Assembly: GCF_021991925.1 (NCBI RefSeq)
Contig: NZ_RXZI01000001.1
Coordinates: 1 to 64,000, forward strand
DNA: 64,000 nt
Source: Sutcliffiella horikoshii
Lineage (GTDB): Bacteria; Bacillota; Bacilli; Bacillales; Bacillaceae_I
Direction: 5' to 3'
A program made the translations under genes and the position numbers. The notes beneath the pieces are model-generated. The model searched no databases, had not been told where the DNA came from, and saw only the letters and a list, made by a program, of their open reading frames with translations. Below, in pieces: positions 1 to 8,428 of this stretch. Every line of letters starts with the position of its first letter. The stretch's first letter is position 1.

Positions 1-206
1 ACCTTGAGCCTCCTCGAGCTGCGCCCTGCGGGGTCTCAAGATTGTCGCTATCCCCCCGCAGGAGTCTGCGCCTATTGCTCCAATTAACAGCTAGAAATCA
101 TTTGAACGATAAGTTATTGGGTTTTTCAGTGGCCTCGGGCGCAGCCGAGGAGACTCCCGGACCGCCCTACGGCTAAGCGAAGCGCATGGAACGGAGATCA
201 ACTGCC
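1..206. repeat. Dispersed MITE-like repeat, composite copy cut by window edge
   Basis: GC-rich, palindrome-rich non-coding DNA. Positions 1-112 match the reverse complement of part of the repeat near 26.15-26.26 kb with no difference that I can see, and the match continues with one indel to about 136. After a TTTTTCAGTGGCC junction the sequence passes into the other half of the same family, ending in the usual GGAGATCAACTGCC-like edge. The left end lies outside the window. No open gene is seen here. Confidence 0.8.
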
Positions 207-240
207 ATATGCAATTCTAAATATAATGAGGGAACAGTTT

Positions 241-274
241 AGACTAGGTACTGAAATGGTACCTAGTCTTTTAG
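241..274 (+). terminator. Rho-independent terminator of an upstream gene
   Basis: A perfect 11-bp stem, AGACTAGGTAC with GTACCTAGTCT, and a 7-nt loop, followed by TTTTAG and further T-rich sequence. The T tract lies on the plus strand, so it probably ends transcription from a gene left of the window. From here to the RND start at 417 I see no clear promoter. Confidence 0.8.
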
Positions 275-416
275 TATATATTTTTAAAAGTTTTGACGAA
301 AAAATAACAAAGCACTCAAAAGCATATTCATTCTTGCCAAGTGGGATGCAGACACCTTATGATGAACTCAGGATAAATAGTCAAATTTGAATAATCGAGT
401 ATAGGAGGACATCCAG

Positions 417-3400
417 GTGTTTAATGCACTCATTAAAAAGCCAAAGGTTACATTGATTTTTCTACTATTATTGGTGGTCATCGGTTCCTTGACCTATTTC
501 CAGATACCAAAACGGGAGATCCCTGAAATTTCGCTCAACGTAGGAACCATTACCACTGTGTATCCAGGGGCCACACCGAATGTGGTCGAACGTGATATCA
601 CCACCCCACTTGAAAAGGAATTGTTGGATATCGAAGGGATGGACAGTGTCACTTCCGTTTCAGGATTGGGGATTTCCAATATCGTAATGGAACTCACAGA
701 TGACGCCGACAGGGATAAAGTCTTCTCCCTTGTACAGCAAAAGGTATCCGATGTGAGCCGCGAATTTCCCGAAGACGCGTTCGAGCCAACAGTAAACTCG
801 GATATACAAATGGGAGCCATCGCCTCCTATCATGTGCTTCACGAAGATCGTGAATTTCTATTAGAGCAAAAAGATTTGATTGATAATTGGATACCCCAAC
901 TTGAAAAGATAGATGGAGTTCGTAAAGTTACTGTAAAAGGGCTGGAAGAGTCCAGTTACACACTTAATCTTGATTCAGAAAGCATGCAAGAGGAAAGAGT
1001 CCTGCTTCCGGATGTCATAACAGCCATCCAGAACGAACTTGAAATCACTCCACTTGGCAGTCAGCAGGAAGGAAATCGAATTAGCCAACTTGCTTTTGAA
1101 CATATTGAAAATATCGAAGACGTGGAAAATGTTTTTCTGAAAAAGATTGAAGAAGGAAACTCTCTTTATGTGGGAGATATCGGGAACTTGACGCAAATCC
1201 CTACAGAACAAGACGATTTCATTTCATATAATGGGACTCCTGCTATATCTTTGACGATCATGCAGGAAAAAGGAGTGGACATCCCAACACTTCATGCAAA
1301 AGTTGATGCAGAGATGGAGCGGTTGTCCAATGACTTGCCAGAAGAAGTGAAGATGGATCTCTACTATACTCAAAATGATATTGTGTCCAAGATTTTCAAA
1401 GATTTAGGTATTTCATTCTTGATTTCTATTTTAGCTGTTGTATTGATTACATTCTTCGGGTTAAATGCAGTTTCTGCGATTCTTGTAGCAATCTCCATCC
1501 CAATTTCGATTGCGCTTGGATTGATCCCACTACCGTATGTAAATGTGGACCTAAACCAAATCTCTATCATTGGAATCATCATTGCACTAGGAATTCTGGT
1601 CGATGATGCCATTGTTGTGAATGATAATATTCAAAGGCGTTATCAGCTCGGGGACAGCCCGCTTGAAGGCGCCTTAACAGGAACAAAAGAAGTAAGGGTA
1701 TCGATCATTACCTCCACCTTGGCCATTGTTTTTACCTTCTTGCCATTAACATTCCTTGGTGGGCCAAATGGTGCCTTTATTTCAGCACTGCCTACAGTAT
1801 TGATTGCCACAATCATCGGCTCCACCATTGTCGCTTTGACCATCGTGCCGATTTTCATGGCATGGCGACAAAAGAAGAAAAAACGCAAAAAAGCAAAAGA
1901 CGGCCTGCTTGGGTCACAATTTGAAAAAGTAAGTAACTGGTATAGTTCAAAGGTTTTAACAAAAGTTGTGAAAAAACCTCTACTCACAGGACTTGCTGTT
2001 CTTACATTCTGTACCGCGAGTTACGCACTGGTGCCATTTATCCCGGTTGTATTCTTCCCGAGTGCAGATCGTGAAGAGGTAACCGTGTCCGTCACCTACC
2101 CTGCAGGGACGCCTCTTGAAGAAACGGAATCAAGGCTTAAACAGATGGAAGAGAGTATCAAAACAGATGAAGCAGTTTACGAAACGACCATCTTTGCAGG
2201 GAGTGGGGAACCTGGGATATTCGGTAGCACACTATCCAACTCAGGTGAAAACACTGGTCAGATTGTCATCAGGGTGGACCGTGAACAGCAGTCTTCTGCA
2301 GATACGATTGCAGAGTGGCAACCTAAACTCCGAGACGAAAACCCGGATGCAGTGGTCATGCTTTCCACAATTGAAGCAGGGCCTCCTGTTGGGGCTCCAA
2401 TCGCTCTGACAGTAGTCGGGGAAGATATAGAAGAACTAATGAAATCTGTTAATGGAATGAAAGAAGAGATTGAAAGCTTGGAAGGAAGTGGAGCAGTCAT
2501 TGATGATGTAGGATCACCACAGCCTACCATCAATTATGTTCCGAATAGGGATGCAATGGAGGAGCATGGCATCACCTCCCAGGAAATAAGCAATCAAGTC
2601 AGGCTTGTTACAGAAGGAATCCCAGTAGGTTCTTATGAAGCAGGACTGGAGAGGGAAACACTGACCATCGTCCAAGGTCTTGTAGAGGATGGGAGAACAA
2701 TTGATCTTGAAGCATTGGAACTTCCAAGTAAAACAGAAACGACCGAGTTTGGAGCACCGGTCCTTATCCCCCTATCGGAGCTAGTTTCTATTGAGGAAAC
2801 GGAAGTGTTACCTTTGATTCCCCATAAGGATGGGGACAGAACCATAACGGTACGTGTGTATCCAGCGGAAGATGATAAACAAAAGTTAGAAGCGGAAGTG
2901 AAAGATATCGCAGCATCCTATGAAACTGATGATATTTCCGTTTCAGTGGGTGGGGAATCTTCTGCAAGAAGTGACTTCTTTATTGAAGTAGGAAAACTGT
3001 TCTTGATCGTTATTTTCCTGATTTATATCTTAATGGTCGTTCAATTCAATTCATTAAGACTGCCATTATTAATCATGAGTTCTGTGTACTTGGCCATTTC
3101 AGGTGCGATGATAGGCTTGTTCATCACACAAACCGGCCTCGGTTTCATGGCGATGATGGGGATTGTATCGCTTGCGGGTATAGTCGTCCGAAATGCGACA
3201 GTGTTCATTGAATTCATGGAATCTCGCTTGCAAGAGGGTGCAACTCTGAGTGAAGCGGTCATTGATTCAGGTAAAGCCAGGTTAAGACCGGTCGTACTGA
3301 CGGCCTTTACATCCATTGCCGCGTTGCTTCCGATAGCGTTCAGCGGGGATGTGTTATTCACCCCACTTGCGATTTCGATCATTTCAGGGATTTTCTTCTC

Positions 3401-3473
3401 GACATTCTTTACATTACTATTTGTACCAGCATTTTATATTGTGATTAAGCGGAAGAAAGTGAAAGAAGTCTAA
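417..3473 (+). CDS. RND-family efflux transporter permease (AcrB/SwrC-like)
   Basis: Proton-driven inner-membrane pump of the resistance-nodulation-division superfamily, 1018 aa, close to the 1000-1060 aa usual for these proteins. The GTG start has AGGAGG at 403-408. The layout is duplicated: a first membrane helix near residues 10-30, a large extracytoplasmic loop, a helix bundle near 330-480, then the same again with helices near 860-1010. The transmembrane-4 motif GILVDDAIVVNDN carries the paired Asp of the proton relay. The helix-10 motif reads GIVVRNATVFIEF, with Arg where AcrB has the relay Lys. No membrane-fusion adaptor or outer-membrane partner is encoded next to it, as expected in a Gram-positive cell. 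B. subtilis SwrC (surfactin export) is the nearest family member I can name, but the substrate is unknown. Confidence 0.9.
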   Translation: MFNALIKKPKVTLIFLLLLVVIGSLTYFQIPKREIPEISLNVGTITTVYPGATPNVVERDITTPLEKELLDIEGMDSVTSVSGLGISNIVMELTDDADRDKVFSLVQQKVSDVSREFPEDAFEPTVNSDIQMGAIASYHVLHEDREFLLEQKDLIDNWIPQLEKIDGVRKVTVKGLEESSYTLNLDSESMQEERVLLPDVITAIQNELEITPLGSQQEGNRISQLAFEHIENIEDVENVFLKKIEEGNSLYVGDIGNLTQIPTEQDDFISYNGTPAISLTIMQEKGVDIPTLHAKVDAEMERLSNDLPEEVKMDLYYTQNDIVSKIFKDLGISFLISILAVVLITFFGLNAVSAILVAISIPISIALGLIPLPYVNVDLNQISIIGIIIALGILVDDAIVVNDNIQRRYQLGDSPLEGALTGTKEVRVSIITSTLAIVFTFLPLTFLGGPNGAFISALPTVLIATIIGSTIVALTIVPIFMAWRQKKKKRKKAKDGLLGSQFEKVSNWYSSKVLTKVVKKPLLTGLAVLTFCTASYALVPFIPVVFFPSADREEVTVSVTYPAGTPLEETESRLKQMEESIKTDEAVYETTIFAGSGEPGIFGSTLSNSGENTGQIVIRVDREQQSSADTIAEWQPKLRDENPDAVVMLSTIEAGPPVGAPIALTVVGEDIEELMKSVNGMKEEIESLEGSGAVIDDVGSPQPTINYVPNRDAMEEHGITSQEISNQVRLVTEGIPVGSYEAGLERETLTIVQGLVEDGRTIDLEALELPSKTETTEFGAPVLIPLSELVSIEETEVLPLIPHKDGDRTITVRVYPAEDDKQKLEAEVKDIAASYETDDISVSVGGESSARSDFFIEVGKLFLIVIFLIYILMVVQFNSLRLPLLIMSSVYLAISGAMIGLFITQTGLGFMAMMGIVSLAGIVVRNATVFIEFMESRLQEGATLSEAVIDSGKARLRPVVLTAFTSIAALLPIAFSGDVLFTPLAISIISGIFFSTFFTLLFVPAFYIVIKRKKVKEV

Positions 3474-3484
3474 GCGTTGTGAAC

Positions 3485-3520
3485 GGGTATCCATCAAATT
3501 GATGGTGCCCTTTTCTTTTT
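3485..3520 (+). terminator. Terminator after the RND pump gene
   Basis: Imperfect hairpin GGGTATCCATCA / TGATGGTGCCC with a 3-nt loop, then TTTTCTTTTT, twelve bases after the RND stop codon. Confidence 0.8.
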
Positions 3521-3600
3521 ATGAATATTTCCCCCCTTTGTAACCCTTCTGTAACTTCCTTCTCCTATAGTATGGATATCTTGTAATGTGTAGGGGAGAG

Positions 3601-5109
3601 ATGGAAGTGGAAATGAATGGTTCTTGGTTACAGAAGCGTTCACAACATTCTCCACATAAGATCGCAGTGATAGACGGCGAAACGGGAGAAAGGTGGAATT
3701 ATAAGCAATTATATGACCGATCAAGAGTCATGGCAGGCAGACTTCTTTCTGCAGGCATTGGAATAGGAGATCGTGTGGCTTTATTGTCTCCAAACCATAT
3801 AGTGTACTTTGATTTGCTCTTTGCATGTAGTGAGATTGGCGCAATCTTTGTTCCACTCAACTGGAGAATGGCGGAAAAGGAATGGAACTATATAATAAGA
3901 GATTGCAAGGCTAAATGTGTGATCGTACATGATGATTATTTGGAACAATCAAAGCGACTGGAATGTCAAGTGTTCTCCCTGGAGGAATTGGAAACAAAAG
4001 AAACCCAATGGAATACTACACGCGCAACACGTTCCAATGACCCAGCAGCCATCATTTATACGGGAGGCACAACGGGACAACCAAAAGGCGTTATCCTTAC
4101 TTATGAGAACATCACATTCAATGCTACCAATACAATTGTAAGCTGGGGACTGCATGGAGGAGATATCACGCTCACTTGCTTGCCCATGTTCCATACGGGT
4201 GGCCTGAATGCCTTGTCCACTCCAATACTCATGGCAGGTGGAACCGTTGTATTGATGAAGAATTTTGACGCGGAAAAAGCCATGAATCTATTGAATATGT
4301 ATGAATGTACCATTACGTTAATGGTACCTACGATGTACGGGATGTTAATAGAACATCCTCAGTTTCAAAGCACGGACTTCCCGACAATGAGAACATTTCT
4401 TTCAGGAGGGGCACCTTGTCCACTAGAAATATACGAAGCATTCTACAAAAAGGATAAATTGTTCAAAGAAGGATATGGTTTAACAGAAGCGGGTCCGAAC
4501 AACTTTTATATTGATCCTAATGAAGCATATGGTAAAAAAGGTTCAGTAGGTAAAGCGATGTTGTTCAATGAAGTGAAATTAATGATAAATGATAATCTGG
4601 AAGCGGCAAAAGGGGAGGTTGGGGAAATCTATATAAGAGGCTCCCATGTCTTCTCGGAATATTGGGGAAAAGAAGAAGAAACCAAGAAAGCTAAAAGCGA
4701 AGAGTGGCTGAGGACAGGTGATTTGGGGCGCAGGGATGAAGACGGTTATTTTTATATAGTAGGCAGGACAAAGGACATGATCATCTCTGGTGGGGAGAAT
4801 ATTTATCCTCTGGAAGTGGAGCAGATTCTTTGTCAGCATGAAGCGGTCAAAGAGGTGTGTGTGTTAGGTGTACCACATCCTGTGTGGGGGGAAGCGGTCA
4901 TTGCCATCGTTTCCAATAAGAAGCAGACTTCTGAAAAAGAACTTCTAACCTTCTGCAAGAGGAGAATCGGAGTCTATAAAATACCTAAGAAAGTAATTTT
5001 TGTACCGGAATTACCAAAGACGGCAGTAGGAAAATTGGATAAAAAGAATTTACTGGATTCGTTCAGAGGACTTTTCACCAACAAAGAAAATACAGAAGAA
5101 CATGTCTAA
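3601..5109 (+). CDS. AMP-forming acyl-CoA synthetase (fatty-acid/OSB-CoA ligase family)
   Basis: Member of the ANL superfamily, which activates a carboxylic acid as an acyl-adenylate and transfers it to CoA. About 502 aa. Visible motifs are the P-loop-like YTGGTTGQPKG near residue 150, GYGLTEAG near 300, TGDLGRRDEDGY and GRTKDMIISGGENIYP near 385-405, and the C-terminal catalytic Lys in KTAVGKLDKK near 475. The start is uncertain: in-frame ATG at 3586, ATG at 3601, GTG at 3607 and ATG at 3613 surround the AGGGGAG at 3592-3598; I report 3601, and GTG 3607 has the best spacing. Sequence resembles fatty-acyl-CoA ligases and MenE, but no menaquinone genes are nearby, so I do not assign a substrate. 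It is flanked by terminators and is probably monocistronic. Confidence 0.88.
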   Translation: MEVEMNGSWLQKRSQHSPHKIAVIDGETGERWNYKQLYDRSRVMAGRLLSAGIGIGDRVALLSPNHIVYFDLLFACSEIGAIFVPLNWRMAEKEWNYIIRDCKAKCVIVHDDYLEQSKRLECQVFSLEELETKETQWNTTRATRSNDPAAIIYTGGTTGQPKGVILTYENITFNATNTIVSWGLHGGDITLTCLPMFHTGGLNALSTPILMAGGTVVLMKNFDAEKAMNLLNMYECTITLMVPTMYGMLIEHPQFQSTDFPTMRTFLSGGAPCPLEIYEAFYKKDKLFKEGYGLTEAGPNNFYIDPNEAYGKKGSVGKAMLFNEVKLMINDNLEAAKGEVGEIYIRGSHVFSEYWGKEEETKKAKSEEWLRTGDLGRRDEDGYFYIVGRTKDMIISGGENIYPLEVEQILCQHEAVKEVCVLGVPHPVWGEAVIAIVSNKKQTSEKELLTFCKRRIGVYKIPKKVIFVPELPKTAVGKLDKKNLLDSFRGLFTNKENTEEHV

Positions 5110-5123
5110 GAGAAAAATTTACA

Positions 5124-5170
5124 AAAAGATACACCTAGCATTTTTTGCAGACTAGGTGTATCTTTTTCTT
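5124..5170 (+). terminator. Terminator after the acyl-CoA synthetase gene
   Basis: Perfect 14-bp stem (AAAGATACACCTAG / CTAGGTGTATCTTT), 13-nt loop, then TTCTT. The A-rich left flank means it could also work on the minus strand, but no minus gene faces it. Confidence 0.85.
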
Positions 5171-5259
5171 GTAGGGATATACTTTTAATGAAACGTTTGG
5201 AGTTTTAATTCGTACAAGTAGTATCTACTATACTCACACAAAAAGGTGAATGCACATAT

Positions 5260-5532
5260 ATGGAATTTTATCTTGATATATTACTCTATGCACCATATGT
5301 AACAGCCGCGATCCTTTGCCTGATGACGTTCTGCTTCTTTGTGGACTCAAAATACGTGGTCTGCCAACACAGTGGCTATACGACCTCTTTGGATCTTGAG
5401 ACCAACAAACTGCAGTCAGTCATTGGAAAAAGAAAAAGGCTTATAACGTTTATTTATAGAAAAAGACCAACAAAGGAAACAACTTTGGATGAAGAAGATT
5501 CCTCCCTCTACATTGCTTACATGAATTGCTAA
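5260..5532 (+). CDS. mifM: MifM-like translational-arrest peptide, leader of yidC2
   Basis: A 90-aa protein with one N-terminal membrane segment (about residues 5-28, LLYAPYVTAAILCLMTFCFF) and a basic, then acidic, C-terminus. Residues 59-80 contain RLITFIYRKR followed by DEED at 77-80. B. subtilis MifM has this layout: one membrane anchor, an R-I-x-x-W-I stretch and DEED arrest codons, and it lies directly upstream of yidC2 (yqjG). There, MifM that is not inserted by YidC stays stalled and lifts repression of yidC2. Here the gene ends 27 nt before yidC2, and its DSS codons 80-82 overlap the arm of a hairpin that can hide the yidC2 ribosome binding site. RBS AAAGGTGA; TATACT at 5229-5234 is a possible -10. 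The match is by motif, position and mechanism, not by alignment. Confidence 0.82.
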   Translation: MEFYLDILLYAPYVTAAILCLMTFCFFVDSKYVVCQHSGYTTSLDLETNKLQSVIGKRKRLITFIYRKRPTKETTLDEEDSSLYIAYMNC

Positions 5533-5554
5533 TCTTGTAAAAAGTAGGAGGAAT
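5498..5554 (+). promoter_or_regulatory. RBS-sequestering hairpin controlled by MifM stalling
   Basis: ATTCCTCC at 5498-5505, inside the last codons of the mifM-like gene, is perfectly complementary to GGAGGAAT at 5547-5554, which contains the ribosome binding site of yidC2 (AGGAGG 5546-5551). A ribosome stalled at the DEED codons (5488-5499) would cover the 5' arm and free the site. This matches the known B. subtilis MifM-yidC2 switch. Confidence 0.8.
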
Positions 5555-5559
5555 TCACA

Positions 5560-6330
5560 TTGAGGAAGTTTTGGACAGTAAGTTTGGTAATATTATTGGT
5601 AGCATTTTTAACAGGGTGTAACATGAGTGAGCCGATTACGGCCGATAGTTCGGGAGTATGGAATCATTATTTCGTTTATCCCCTATCCCTTGCCTTGACG
5701 ACAGTAGCAGATTGGACAGGCGGAAGTTATGGTATCTCGATCATTCTCGTAACAATTGCCATTCGCACGCTTATTTTGCCACTGGCGTTGAAGCAACAAA
5801 AAAACATGCTCGCCATGCAAAAGCTAAAGCCTGAAATGGAAGCAATACAGAAAAAGTATAAAGATAAGAAGAATCCAGATGATCAAAGGAAAATGCAGAC
5901 GGAATTGATGGGGTTATACCAAACACATAAAGTGAACCCGGCTGCAGGCTGCTTTCCTATGTTGATTCAGATGCCTGTGATCATGGCTTTCTATTATGCA
6001 ATTGGCAGAACGACAGAAATTGCCGAGCATTCATTTTTCTGGGTAAGTCTTGGACAACCTGATCCAATGTATATCCTGCCGATCATTGCGGCCATCACCA
6101 CCTTTATCCAAACAAGAGTCACCTTGACAGATGACATCCAGCCGCAAATGAAGATGGTCATGAACATCATCCCGGTGTTCATCTTGATTGCGGGTCTTAC
6201 ACTTCCATCCGCACTGGCGTTATATTGGGTGGTTGGTAATATGTTCGGTATCGCGCAAGGACTATATTTGAAAAAACGGATGAAAACGTTAAAAGAGATG
6301 GAACAAACGACAGCAGTTCCTAGCACATGA
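5560..6330 (+). CDS. yidC2: Membrane protein insertase YidC/OxaA family (YidC2)
   Basis: A 256-aa lipoprotein insertase that places proteins into the cytoplasmic membrane alone or with Sec. It starts at TTG with AGGAGG at 5546-5551. The signal peptide ends in a lipobox, LTGC, so Cys20 is predicted to be lipidated. The first conserved helix contains VTIAIRTLILPL, whose Arg is the hydrophilic-groove residue of the family. A cytoplasmic coiled hairpin follows (about residues 80-125), then the PMLIQMPVIMAFYYA helix and further helices to about 240. Its position behind a MifM-like gene marks it as the inducible paralogue, YidC2 (YqjG), rather than SpoIIIJ, which lies next to rnpA in Bacillus. Expression is probably translationally induced when insertase activity falls. 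Confidence 0.92.
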   Translation: MRKFWTVSLVILLVAFLTGCNMSEPITADSSGVWNHYFVYPLSLALTTVADWTGGSYGISIILVTIAIRTLILPLALKQQKNMLAMQKLKPEMEAIQKKYKDKKNPDDQRKMQTELMGLYQTHKVNPAAGCFPMLIQMPVIMAFYYAIGRTTEIAEHSFFWVSLGQPDPMYILPIIAAITTFIQTRVTLTDDIQPQMKMVMNIIPVFILIAGLTLPSALALYWVVGNMFGIAQGLYLKKRMKTLKEMEQTTAVPST

Positions 6331-6337
6331 TTCGATG

Positions 6338-6375
6338 AAACCTCCAACCTCCAGCAATGGAAATTGGAGGTTTTT
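6338..6375 (+). terminator. Terminator after yidC2
   Basis: AAACCTCCAA (6338-6347) can pair with TTGGAGGTTT (6364-6373), followed by TTTG. A second copy of the left arm, AACCTCCA at 6346-6353, could pair in its place. Confidence 0.75.
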
Positions 6376-6596
6376 TGAATTCCACCTACATATAAACTAG
6401 TAATGAAATGGAGAGGAGAGGTTTTTTATGTAGTGTATGAGAACCTCTGTGGGGCAGAAAAGGAGAAGGAGTTAAAGCAATGGATACCCTTTACAATGGG
6501 GGAAAATTCTTAGGAAGAGCGTGATCTTGATGCTGATGATTTTAGGGGTCGTTTTTGATTGAAAGTGTCTTCATGAGTTGGGAGTGATGACTCCAG
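6376..6596. other. Non-coding stretch before the tandem repeats
   Basis: No gene is supported. A short frame from GTG 6433 to the stop near 6513 encodes about 26 residues, starting VYENLCGAEKEKEL, and could be a relic of a lost gene, but it has no convincing ribosome binding site and I recognise no family. Confidence 0.4.
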
Positions 6597-6908
6597 GATT
6601 CTCATAATAACCCTGATAATGACAATCTCAAGGGAAAATTCAACTCCAGATTGTCATAATAACCCTGATAATGACAATCTCAAGGGAAAATTCAACTCCA
6701 GATTGTCATAATAACCCTGATAATGACAATCTCAAGGGAAAATTCAACTCCAGATTGTCATTATAGCCCTGATAATGACAATCTCAAGGGGAAATTCAAC
6801 TCCAGATTGTCATAATAACCCTGATAATGACAATCTCAACGGAAAATTCAACTCCAGATTGTCATAATAACCCTGATAAAGATAATTTCAACGGAAAATT
6901 CAAATTCA
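6597..6908. repeat. Six tandem copies of a 52-bp unit with an internal hairpin
   Basis: Units begin at 6597, 6649, 6701, 6753, 6805 and 6857, exactly 52 bp apart. Each full unit carries GATTGTCAT and, 13 nt later, its inverted copy ATGACAATC, then a linker of about 21 nt around TCAAGGGAAAATTCAACTCC. The first unit differs at its left arm and the sixth has decayed in the right half. There are no unique spacers, so it is not a CRISPR array. It lies between the convergent yidC2 and MFS genes. Confidence 0.93.
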
Positions 6909-7102
6909 TTCACCAGAAAGAGAGGTCTTCATGGAGTGAGTCAGAATTTTTGTAATAAGACAAGGAGCGGAAGAGGCTTCAAAAAGGAACAGCCATTTTT
7001 CTTAAGCAAGCTCTTAGTTTCTCCAGAACATAAACATAATGAAAGAGCCAACAAGCTTCATCCACATCGACTAAAGCTGTTTTTTGTGGAATATAAACCC
7101 CT

Positions 7103-8245
7103 CTACGCATCTTTCCTAATTCTAATAATCATCCAGCTATTAACAAGGAACCAAGTACCCAATAAGGCTAATGCAGAGTGAAAACTGAAAGTATGACTTA
7201 TTAAAGGGCTAAAGGCCGTTCCGATTAATAATGTAAAAGAGTAAAGGGAAATTGCGCTTCCCCTATATTTCTCTCCCAAGATTCCGATATAGATGATCAC
7301 AGAAGGCAGGGAAAAAGAAATCGCTGCAACATAAATAACAGATAAAGCACCGATCAAGAAAAGATTTTCTAGAAAGTACATCATTAAAAAGAACGTAAGC
7401 GAAATGGTCATAGAGCAAAAAAGAATAAGCCGCTTTGCACCAATATGCTTTAAAAGAGAATCCGAAAACAGGCAGGTAACAGTCCCGATCAGCCCGATGG
7501 ACCGGACCAACAAGAAAGACTGCACAGGAAATTCATTGGATAAGTATTGGAAAAGACTATCGTAAAAAGCCACAAAAGAGAGCAATAACGAAAAAACAAT
7601 CAAATAAAGTAATCGTAAATCACAATCAGCCAATAGAATGAGAAAATGCTTCCAGGGCTGTTCCCCTATACTCCTTGAAACTTTCGAAGCTCTCAAAATA
7701 ACAAGGGAAAACAAAAATAATAAGAAATAAAAAAGTGCAAAAAATACAAAGACTCCGTCCCATCGATAATAGATAGAAACTTTTTCGCTTATCATCGGTC
7801 CGAATATACCAGAAAGCAAAAATCCTGCATTAATGAGGGAAATGGTAAATGTTCGAAGGGTTTGGTTAAAGTGATCAAAGCAGTAGGCAAAAGCGACAGG
7901 AGCAAAGCATCCAAGTGCAAATCCCTGTATGGAGCGGAAGAGATACATATGAGCAATTTCAGTAGAATGAGAAATAAGTAGGGTGGCAATTGCAGAAAAT
8001 AGAAAGCCGTAACTAATGATGGTTTTCCTACCGAATCTGTCAGACAGTGGTCCGAATGTAAGTAACCCGATAGCGTAGAATACGCTAAAGAAGCTGCTTG
8101 CGAGTATAACCTGGCCAACCGGTATACGCCATTCCAAGCTGATCTGATCATATAGCGGAATTAACGTATAAAGACTACACACGACCAAGAAACCCATGAT
8201 AATTAATAATGCTGCTGAAAAATAATGGTTATTTGCTGTTCCCAT
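7103..8245 (-). CDS. Major facilitator superfamily transporter (YhjO/YnfM-like)
   Basis: A 12-helix secondary transporter of about 380 aa, usual for drug:H+ antiporter-type MFS proteins. The loop between helices 2 and 3 has the MFS signature GPLSDRFGRK. The halves are separated by a cytoplasmic loop near residues 185-205. Three in-frame starts lie close together, GTG 8254, ATG 8251 and ATG 8245; I prefer 8245 because AGGTG precedes it by six bases. B. subtilis has an MFS gene, yhjO, a few genes upstream of addB, so this is probably the syntenic equivalent. Substrate unknown. It is transcribed away from addB and shares the 8.25-8.43 kb intergenic region. Confidence 0.85.
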   Translation of the reverse strand: MGTANNHYFSAALLIIMGFLVVCSLYTLIPLYDQISLEWRIPVGQVILASSFFSVFYAIGLLTFGPLSDRFGRKTIISYGFLFSAIATLLISHSTEIAHMYLFRSIQGFALGCFAPVAFAYCFDHFNQTLRTFTISLINAGFLLSGIFGPMISEKVSIYYRWDGVFVFFALFYFLLFLFSLVILRASKVSRSIGEQPWKHFLILLADCDLRLLYLIVFSLLLSFVAFYDSLFQYLSNEFPVQSFLLVRSIGLIGTVTCLFSDSLLKHIGAKRLILFCSMTISLTFFLMMYFLENLFLIGALSVIYVAAISFSLPSVIIYIGILGEKYRGSAISLYSFTLLIGTAFSPLISHTFSFHSALALLGTWFLVNSWMIIRIRKDA

Positions 8246-8334
8246 CCCCATCACCTGCCCATTTTACCTTATGCAACAAGGGTTTGACCCGTTCCATCCA
8301 CGAAAGAAACAACCTTCTGAATATGGCCAAGACA

Positions 8335-8364
8335 TTGGCATTAATGCTCGTTTTTCAGTACAAT
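8335..8364 (+). promoter_or_regulatory. Probable sigma-A promoter of addBA
   Basis: TTGGCA at 8335-8340 and TACAAT at 8359-8364 with an 18-bp spacer. It lies 64 bp before the addB start, in the region divergent from the MFS gene. Confidence 0.5.
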
Positions 8365-8428
8365 AGAATCAGAAGAAGAACATAAGTACGTATAATAAGT
8401 GAGGAAATTATAAAATGGGGGAAATCTT

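Noticed and set aside
6433-6513. Possible gene remnant, VYENLCGAEKEKEL
   Set aside because: Too short (about 26 residues), no ribosome binding site and no family that I can name.
6597-6908. CRISPR array
   Set aside because: The whole 52-bp unit repeats with no unique spacers, and no cas genes are nearby.
6936-7181. 81-codon plus-strand frame
   Set aside because: It runs into the antisense of the MFS gene, begins in the tail of the tandem repeats, and has no convincing ribosome binding site or recognisable domain.
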